From assembly GCF_012928505.1 (NCBI RefSeq), contig NZ_JABBJN010000027.1, positions 1-64,000 on the forward strand: 64,000 nucleotides of DNA, written 5' to 3'. The notes below the pieces were generated by a model. It was not told the DNA's origin and ran no database searches. It saw only the letters and a program-made list of their open reading frames with translations. This document shows positions 58,946-64,000 of the stretch, piece after piece; position 1 is the stretch's first letter; each line of letters opens with the position of its first letter. Source of the stretch: Achromobacter sp. Bel. GTDB lineage: Bacteria > Pseudomonadota > Gammaproteobacteria > Burkholderiales > Burkholderiaceae_B. A program made the position numbers and the translations under genes.

Positions 58946-59263
58946 ATGAACAGGCGCGGTATGCTCGATTGGAGAAAGAGGGCATCCGAAGTGCATCAGA
59001 ACAACTTGATCTACAAGGGATACCGGCTGACAGCCAAGGTCTCCCGGGGCGCGGACGCTGAAATCCCGGCGCTGCCCAGCGGCCCCGTATTCGTCGCATC
59101 GGTAATGGTGGTACAGGCAGGCGCCGTCCAGGAAGGCGGCGACGAATACCCGGTTCCCCGTTTCGCCGATGGCGGCTTCGTCTACAGTCCGCGAGAAGCC
59201 GTGCATGCGGCCATATTGCATGGCCGCGAGATTGTCGACGGCCTGACGAACATGCCGTCCTAG
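58946..59263 (+). CDS. hypothetical protein (105 aa)
   Basis: A 105-aa soluble protein. 'NNLIYKGYRLTAKVSRG' at residues 19-35, 'GPVFVASVMVVQAGAV' in the middle and 'FVYSPREAVHAAILHGREIVDG' (two parts) at the end look like a small alpha/beta domain common in Burkholderiales. No named family. Start may be 58946 or a later codon. The stop overlaps that of the convergent DUF1828 gene by four bases. About 176 bases upstream hold no gene, only an inverted repeat TGTTG-N5-CAACA at 58886-58900. Confidence 0.6.
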   Translation: MNRRGMLDWRKRASEVHQNNLIYKGYRLTAKVSRGADAEIPALPSGPVFVASVMVVQAGAVQEGGDEYPVPRFADGGFVYSPREAVHAAILHGREIVDGLTNMPS

Positions 59264-60024
59264 CCGGAAAAGACTTCCCGCCAGTCCCGCGTCTTGGCCA
59301 GCGTCTGCACCGTGGCGGACTGCTCGAGAATGGTCACGGCCTTCTTGAATTCCTCGGCCGACGCGCCGTCCTCCAGGATGACCATGCGCGAATTGCGCGC
59401 ATCCGCCATCTTCACGTCCGACATTTTGCCGTGGGTCTGGTAGACCTGCGTCCAATCCATTTTCTTGCCGGCCTTGAGCGCGATCGGTTCGATATAGGTC
59501 AGCGCCGTGCTGCCGGCCGCGCGTACCGCGAACGCGAAGTCTGCCGTGTGGCCGCTGCTGCCCTTGGCGCGCGCGCCCTTGACCATGCGGTTGGCGCCCA
59601 CGCCTTCGGCCAGGGCGCGGCCGACCTGGGCGCGAAAGCGCAACTGGCTGAAGCGGGGCATCCACTTGGCGCATTGGAACGACAAGGCCATGGCCAGTTT
59701 CACGGCGTCCCACAAGGCTTCTTGCAACTGTTCGTTGGGGCCCGAGGCCACGATGGCGCCGTCGCGGTCGAAATGCGCCAGGCTGACCCCGGGGGTTTCG
59801 TTCAGCAGATCAATGCGCTTGGCCCCGACGTCGATACCGTAGCTGGACGCATGCATCGAGGTCTCACAGGCGTCGGTCAGGTAGAACGACGTGTCGTCAG
59901 GGTGCGCGATGAAAAAGGCGGCATGCTGGCCGTCAAGCCCCAGGGTCATGGGGGACACCGCGCGGATGGCATGTTCACCGGCCGGCAGGACGGTCCAGCC
60001 GGAGGCTTCCAGAAAAGTGCTCAT
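59260..60024 (-). CDS. DUF1828 domain protein
   Basis: A 254-aa protein. The N-terminal half, 'AFFIAHPDDTSFYLTDACET' and 'GAKRIDLLNETPGVSLAHFD', matches the DUF1828 pattern. The C-terminal half includes 'KKMDWTQVYQTHGKMSDVKM' and 'RMVILEDGASAEEFKKAVTI', which looks like a nuclease or restriction-like accessory fold seen with this domain. Function unknown. Its ATG overlaps the stop of the upstream 178-aa gene by four bases, so the two are translated together. Confidence 0.68.
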   Translation of the reverse strand: MSTFLEASGWTVLPAGEHAIRAVSPMTLGLDGQHAAFFIAHPDDTSFYLTDACETSMHASSYGIDVGAKRIDLLNETPGVSLAHFDRDGAIVASGPNEQLQEALWDAVKLAMALSFQCAKWMPRFSQLRFRAQVGRALAEGVGANRMVKGARAKGSSGHTADFAFAVRAAGSTALTYIEPIALKAGKKMDWTQVYQTHGKMSDVKMADARNSRMVILEDGASAEEFKKAVTILEQSATVQTLAKTRDWREVFSG

Positions 60025-60557
60025 AGGATCAATTCGATTTGGCGGCCTTTGAGGGGATGCGCAAATCCGCCGGCAAGCGTCAGGTTCGCCCGCGGCAGGA
60101 AGTACTGCATCAGCGCGCCGATAGTGTGCAGGGCGGGCACGACGGGTTCGGCATAGCCTTCGCCTTCGTCCACCCAGATATGTTCATGGCTGCGGTCCGC
60201 GAGCGGCTTGCGGTACTGCGGCCGGCCCACGCCGACCAGGCTGGTGTGGAAGGAATCATCCGTGTCCACGCCGAACACCCGATGCGGGCCGACGAAAAGG
60301 CTGGCGCAAAACGCTTCCGTCAGGAAGATCGTGGCCTGGCCATGCACGGCGGTGCGCGCACCGCGGTAGATCACCCGGAAAATCACATCGTCGCGCACGT
60401 CGCCCTTGACCTTGCACGCACTGGCGAACTCCATCCATTGGATGTTGTTGGCGGCGGGCTTCGGAATCCAGGAAATCGGCTTTACGGTTTCCTTGGGTTC
60501 GGCAAGGATCTCCTGCACCTCATCAACGGTGATTAACGGTTCGAACTTGTTGGCCAT
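60021..60557 (-). CDS. hypothetical partner of the DUF1828 protein
   Basis: A 178-aa soluble protein with no recognised domain. 'DDVIFRVIYRGARTAVHGQA', 'TEAFCASLFVGPHRVFGVDT' and 'HEHIWVDEGEGYAEPVVPAL' suggest a beta-rich fold. It is the first gene of a coupled pair with the DUF1828 gene. About 134 bases before its start is a LexA-box palindrome, so the pair may be induced by DNA damage. Weak ribosome site. Possible toxin-antitoxin or defence role is speculation. Confidence 0.6.
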   Translation of the reverse strand: MANKFEPLITVDEVQEILAEPKETVKPISWIPKPAANNIQWMEFASACKVKGDVRDDVIFRVIYRGARTAVHGQATIFLTEAFCASLFVGPHRVFGVDTDDSFHTSLVGVGRPQYRKPLADRSHEHIWVDEGEGYAEPVVPALHTIGALMQYFLPRANLTLAGGFAHPLKGRQIELIL

Positions 60558-60682
60558 GGAACGGATCTAGGGTCTTGGAATTGCGCTGCGGATGCGCTGC
60601 GCCGCTCGCGACAGGGCGCAGGGAACTCATGCGCGCAAACAGTGCGAGGGGGCGTAATCTTACAAGATGAAGACGATGCGAA

Positions 60683-60714
60683 GCCTTTAGCTGTATATCC
60701 ATACAGCTAAAGGC
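60683..60714. promoter_or_regulatory. LexA/SOS-box candidate in a perfect 14-bp palindrome
   Basis: GCCTTTAGCTGTAT, a four-base loop ATCC, and its exact complement. The core 60691-60706 reads CTGT-ATATCCAT-ACAG, the CTGT-N8-ACAG form of the E. coli and betaproteobacterial LexA box. It lies upstream of the minus-strand DUF1828 pair and downstream of the metallopeptidase gene. There is no T-run after the stem on either strand, so a simple terminator is less likely, though not excluded. Confidence 0.6.
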
Positions 60715-60743
60715 GGGCGGGGCAATCCAGGTTTAGCGCGGGG

Positions 60744-61598
60744 TCAGAGCGCACTGGCCGAGAACGTGTCGCATTGCTTGATGTTGCCGCTTTCCAGCCC
60801 CCGCTTGAACCAGCGTACGCGCTGGGCCGACGAGCCGTGCGTGAACGAGTCCGGTACGGCATAGCCCTGGGCCTGCTTCTGCAGCCGGTCGTCGCCGATG
60901 GCGGTGGCCGCCGCCAGCGCTTCTTCAACGTCGCCGCCCTCCAGGATGTTGCGCGCGGCATCGGCACGTTGCGCCCACAGGCCGGCGAAGCAGTCGGCCT
61001 GCAATTCCACCCGCACCGACAACGCATTGGCTTGCGCAGGATTGCGGCGGCGCAGTTGGTCCACCTGGTCCGAGATGCCCAGCAGGTGCTGGACGTGGTG
61101 TCCCACTTCATGCGCGATCACGTAGGCTTGGGCGAAGTCGCCCGGCGCCTTGAACTTGTTTTGCAATTCATCGAAGAAGGCCAGGTCGATATAGACCTTG
61201 CTGTCGCCGGGGCAGTAGAACGGCCCCATCGCGGATTGGCCGGTGCCGCACGCCGTGGGCGTGGCGCCGCGGAACAGCACGAGCTTGGGCGCGACATATT
61301 GGCGGTTCAGGTCCTTCTGAAAGATCGCGGTCCAGGTGTCTTCGGTTTCGCCCAGCACCTTGGCCACGAAGCGCGCTTGCGGATCGTTGACGGGCGGCCG
61401 GGTGGCCGGCGCCTGCTGCTGGGTCTGGGGCGGCCCTTCGGCCATTTGCAGGACCACGCTGGGGTCCACGCCAAAGTACATGGCCACCAGGGCAAGTACT
61501 ATCGTACCGATGCCGATGGTCCCTCGGCCGCCGATACGGGGACCACTGGCTCGTCGGTCTTCCACATTGTCGCTTTCACGCGAGTCATCGAGGCGCAT
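60744..61598 (-). CDS. neutral zinc metallopeptidase (YpfJ/KPN_02809 family)
   Basis: A 284-aa membrane-anchored protein with a single transmembrane helix near residues 27-43, preceded by 'RRASGPRIGGRG'. It has the zinc site 'HEVGHH', with His163, Glu164 and His167. 'FYCPGDSKVYIDLAFFDEL' and 'ELQADCFAGLWAQRA' are hallmarks; the Glu of the latter is the likely third zinc ligand. The catalytic domain faces the periplasm. Substrate unknown. Single-gene unit facing yciO. Confidence 0.92.
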   Translation of the reverse strand: MRLDDSRESDNVEDRRASGPRIGGRGTIGIGTIVLALVAMYFGVDPSVVLQMAEGPPQTQQQAPATRPPVNDPQARFVAKVLGETEDTWTAIFQKDLNRQYVAPKLVLFRGATPTACGTGQSAMGPFYCPGDSKVYIDLAFFDELQNKFKAPGDFAQAYVIAHEVGHHVQHLLGISDQVDQLRRRNPAQANALSVRVELQADCFAGLWAQRADAARNILEGGDVEEALAAATAIGDDRLQKQAQGYAVPDSFTHGSSAQRVRWFKRGLESGNIKQCDTFSASAL

Positions 61599-61684
61599 AC
61601 TGTTTCTCCGGGCGGGTCGGCGTTCCCGCCAATTTGCATCGCCGCGCCATGCTGGGCGGCATTCAAGAGTGTTAGGATAATCCC

Positions 61685-62311
61685 ATGGCCTTGTATTTAT
61701 CTATTCATCCTGCGAATCCTCAACCTCGCCTGCTCAAGCAGGCAGCCCAATGGCTGAACGATGGAGGCCTGGTGGCGGTGCCCACCGACTCCAGCTATGC
61801 CGTCGTCGCGCGCCTGGACGACAAGGACGCCGCGGACGGTTTGCGCCGGCTCCGCGGCCTGGACGAAAGGCACCACCTGACGCTGCTGTGCCGCGACCTG
61901 GCCGAAATCGGCCACTTTGCCCGCGTGGACAACAAGCAGTACCGCCTGCTGAAGGCGGCCACGCCGGGCCCTTGGACCTTCATCCTGGAAGCCACCAAAG
62001 AAGTGCCGCGGCGCGTCTCGCACCCGTCGCGCAAGACGATCGGCATCCGCGTTCCGGACCACGCCGTCATGCTGGGCCTGCTTGAGCAAGTGGGGGCGCC
62101 TTTGCTTTCCACGACGCTGATTCCCAAGGACGAAACGGACGCGTTGAACGACGCCGAAGACATCCGCGCGCGCTACGACCACGATCTGGCGGCCATCATC
62201 GACGCGGGCGCTTGCCCGCAATCCCCGACGACAGTGATCGACCTGACCGGCGATGATCCGGTGGTCGTGCGCGTGGGCCGCGGCGACCCGGCCACGCTTG
62301 GCCTTGCCTGA
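61685..62311 (+). CDS. YciO/Sua5/YrdC family protein (L-threonylcarbamoyladenylate synthase-like)
   Basis: A 208-aa protein of the YciO branch of the Sua5/YrdC family. 'LNDGGLVAVPTDSSYAVVAR' (residues 28-47), 'RHHLTLLCRDLAEIGHFA'-type sequence and 'GPWTFILEATKEVPRRV' match the family. Sua5/YrdC make threonylcarbamoyl-AMP for t6A37 of tRNA; the YciO branch has weak or unclear activity. Transcribed toward the site-2 protease gene with 72 bases between them. Confidence 0.87.
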   Translation: MALYLSIHPANPQPRLLKQAAQWLNDGGLVAVPTDSSYAVVARLDDKDAADGLRRLRGLDERHHLTLLCRDLAEIGHFARVDNKQYRLLKAATPGPWTFILEATKEVPRRVSHPSRKTIGIRVPDHAVMLGLLEQVGAPLLSTTLIPKDETDALNDAEDIRARYDHDLAAIIDAGACPQSPTTVIDLTGDDPVVVRVGRGDPATLGLA

Positions 62312-62383
62312 ATCTTTTCCACTCCGTAGTGCCTCGCGTGCCGGCCGCTGCCGGCGCGCGGCTCATCTACAATCCGGTTCGCC

Positions 62384-63031
62384 ATGAACGACATCATCCA
62401 AACCATTGCGGTCTACGCGATACCGGTCATCTTCGCCATCACCTTGCACGAGGCCGCGCACGGCTATGTCGCGCGGATGTTCGGCGACCCGACGGCCTAC
62501 GAGGCCGGCCGGATCAGCCTGAATCCGGCGCGTCATATCGACCCTGTCGGCACATTGCTGGTGCCGGTGGTCATCCTGTTGGCCTCCAAGCTGTTGGGCA
62601 GCCCGGGCATGCTGTTCGGCTGGGCCAAACCCGTGCCGGTGGATTTCGGCCGGTTGCGCCGCCCCAAGCGCGACATGCTGTGGGTGGCGCTCGCCGGGCC
62701 CGCCGCCAACTTGCTGATGGCGGTCCTGTGGGCGTTCTCGCTGCGCATGATGCTGGAATCCGGCATGCAGGAGTCCTTCTGGTTCCAGATGGGCGTGGCC
62801 GGCGTGAACATCAACTTGGTGCTGATGGCGCTGAACCTCCTGCCGATTCTGCCACTGGACGGGGGACGCATCCTGTTCAGCCTGCTGCCTAACCGCCTGG
62901 CCTGGCAATACTCGAAAATCGAGCCATATGGCTTGATGATCGTCATCGTCCTTCTGGTCACCGACGTGCTTTGGCTTCTGATGCGTCCGGTGTACGAATT
63001 TGGCACGACTATCGTTCAGTGGTTTCTGTAG
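62384..63031 (+). CDS. site-2 protease family (M50) membrane metallopeptidase
   Basis: A 215-aa integral membrane protein with about six hydrophobic segments. The zinc site is His22, Glu23 and His26 in 'TLHEAAHGYVAR'. 'FGWAKPVPVDFGRLR' and the second motif 'LPILPLDGGRIL', which provides the third ligand Asp, are typical of the short M50B group common in bacteria. These proteases cleave within or near membranes; target unknown. It precedes dapA by 87 bases. Confidence 0.92.
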   Translation: MNDIIQTIAVYAIPVIFAITLHEAAHGYVARMFGDPTAYEAGRISLNPARHIDPVGTLLVPVVILLASKLLGSPGMLFGWAKPVPVDFGRLRRPKRDMLWVALAGPAANLLMAVLWAFSLRMMLESGMQESFWFQMGVAGVNINLVLMALNLLPILPLDGGRILFSLLPNRLAWQYSKIEPYGLMIVIVLLVTDVLWLLMRPVYEFGTTIVQWFL

Positions 63032-63118
63032 GATTCCGGCCAAATTCCGTTAAACTCAGCGGTTTCATTGATTCTGGCCCTGGGGCATCCTGCCGTGGGG
63101 CGTTGGAGCCCTACATTT

Positions 63119-64000
63119 ATGGCATCCCCTGCACCCGCCGCAGGCGTTAATTTCCAGGGCAGCTTGGTGGCCCTGGTCACTCCCATGCAGCCCGACGGCA
63201 GCCTGGATTACGCTGCCTACCGGTCATTGATCGACTGGCACGTCCAGGAAGGAACCGACGCACTGGTGGTGGTGGGCACCACCGGGGAGTCGCCCACGGT
63301 CTCCATGGAAGAGCACGCGGAACTGATCCGCGTCGCGGTTGAACATGCTGGCGGCCGCATCCCGGTCATCGCCGGCGTGGGCGCCAACTCCACCGACGAA
63401 GCCATCCACCTGACGCGCCACGCCAAGGCGGTTGGCGCAGCGGCCGGTCTGTCGGTCGTGCCGTACTACAACAAGCCTTCGCAAGAAGGCCTGTATCGCC
63501 ACTTCCGCACGATCGCGGAAGCCGTCGATCTGCCGACGATCCTGTACAACGTGCCGGGCCGCACCGTTGCCGACATGAGCAACGAAACGGTCCTGCGCCT
63601 GGCGCAGGTGCCTGGCATCATCGGCATCAAGGACGCGACCGGCGACATCGCGCGCGGCGGCCTGCTGCTGCGCGAAGCGCCGGCAAGCTTCCAGGTTTTC
63701 AGCGGCGACGATCCCACGGCCGCCGCCCTGATCCTTCTGGGCGCGCGTGGCAACATTTCCGTGACTGCCAACGTGGCGCCCAAGCTCATGCGCGACCTTT
63801 GCGCCGCGGCGCTGGCAGGCGATGTGCCGAAGGTCCGTGAACTTAATGCGTTCCTGGCGCGTCTGAACAAGGCTTTGTTCGTTGAAGCCAATCCTATCCC
63901 CGTCAAGTGGGCGTTGGCCGAAATGGGCCGCAGCGCACTGGGCTACCGGCTTCCGCTGGTTGAACTGGGCTCGCAGAACCACGAAGTCGTGCGTCGCGCG
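63119..64000 (+). CDS. dapA: 4-hydroxy-tetrahydrodipicolinate synthase, truncated by the window
   Basis: The first 294 codons of DapA, running off the right end. '[17 protein letters not shown]' carries the TTGE pyruvate-binding loop; '[14 protein letters not shown]', '[11 protein letters not shown]' (catalytic Tyr) and '[10 protein letters not shown]' (Schiff-base Lys) are all present. 'FSGDDPTAA' and '[11 protein letters not shown]' follow. It condenses pyruvate with aspartate semialdehyde, the first committed step of lysine and diaminopimelate synthesis. The DapA paralogue at 4335 lacks the TTGE loop, so this is the biosynthetic copy. ATG at 63119. Confidence 0.95.
   Translation, partial: MASPAPAAGVNFQGSLVALVTPMQPDGSLDYAAYRSLIDWHVQEGTDALVVVGTTGESPTVSMEEHAELIRVAVEHAGGRIPVIAGVGANSTDEAIHLTRHAKAVGAAAGLSVVPYYNKPSQEGLYRHFRTIAEAVDLPTILYNVPGRTVADMSNETVLRLAQVPGIIGIKDATGDIARGGLLLREAPASFQVFSGDDPTAAALILLGARGNISVTANVAPKLMRDLCAAALAGDVPKVRELNAFLARLNKALFVEANPIPVKWALAEMGRSALGYRLPLVELGSQNHEVVRRA

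Noticed and set aside
60683-60714. Palindrome as a plain intrinsic terminator of the metallopeptidase gene
   Set aside because: The stem is not GC-rich and is not followed by a T-run on the minus strand; the CTGT-N8-ACAG core fits a LexA box better, though a dual role stays possible.
1-64000. CRISPR arrays, insertion sequences, rRNA genes
   Set aside because: I saw no regularly spaced repeats, no transposase and no rRNA sequence anywhere in the window.

Overview
The window looks like chromosome of a GC-rich betaproteobacterium of the Alcaligenaceae (Achromobacter or Bordetella type). The grounds are three solitary Bug-type periplasmic receptors, many LysR, GntR and XRE regulators placed next to catabolic genes, many CoA-dependent catabolic enzymes and a strong GC bias at third codon positions. 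No rRNA, insertion sequence or CRISPR array was seen. The genus is inferred from gene content only.  Bases 1-29,900 are accessory catabolism. In order they hold the end of a PaoABC-like aldehyde oxidoreductase with an overlapping LysR gene; an SDR, DapA-like and Ldh-family group; a divergent Hpt and RcsB-like response regulator pair; a gamma-glutamyltransferase and Bug operon with a divergent GntR gene; a DMT exporter facing an XRE-cupin regulator; an MFS carrier; and a 3-hydroxyisobutyrate-dehydrogenase-like enzyme. An operon at 15,330-23,226 follows. It encodes a DUF35 protein, a thiolase-fold protein lacking both catalytic cysteines, a two-subunit CoA-transferase, a fused double acyl-CoA dehydrogenase, a hydratase/hydroxyacyl-CoA dehydrogenase fusion and a hotdog thioesterase. 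Together these could activate an acid, run one beta-oxidation-like turn and split the product. Next come a divergent Bug / CaiB-BaiF CoA-transferase, Bug and enoyl-CoA hydratase group, a LysR gene and cardiolipin synthase.  Bases 30,083-49,673 hold tRNA-His(GTG) followed by a phage-derived cluster. It has a divergent CI/Cro-type switch with three operators, two replication-type genes, a Q-like regulator, a full contractile tail (terminator, sheath, tube, chaperone, tape measure, hub, spike, baseplate, fibre, fibre chaperone) and a lysis cassette (holin, muralytic enzyme, nested Rz/Rz1). Terminase, portal, protease, capsid and integrase genes are all missing, so I read it as an inducible R-type tailocin (phage-tail-like bacteriocin).  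Bases 49,768-64,000 return to host genes: an AhpD-like protein; a four-gene operon for envelope-type proteins (55-aa basic peptide, YiiX-like hydrolase, DUF4105/Lnb-like protein, beta-propeller); a DUF3313-like lipoprotein; a PaiB-like protein; an MFS/ArsR pair; a GNAT-like protein; a translationally coupled DUF1828 pair preceded by a perfect palindrome that contains a canonical LexA-box motif; a YpfJ-type metallopeptidase; a YciO/Sua5 protein; a site-2 protease; and dapA, which runs off the right end.
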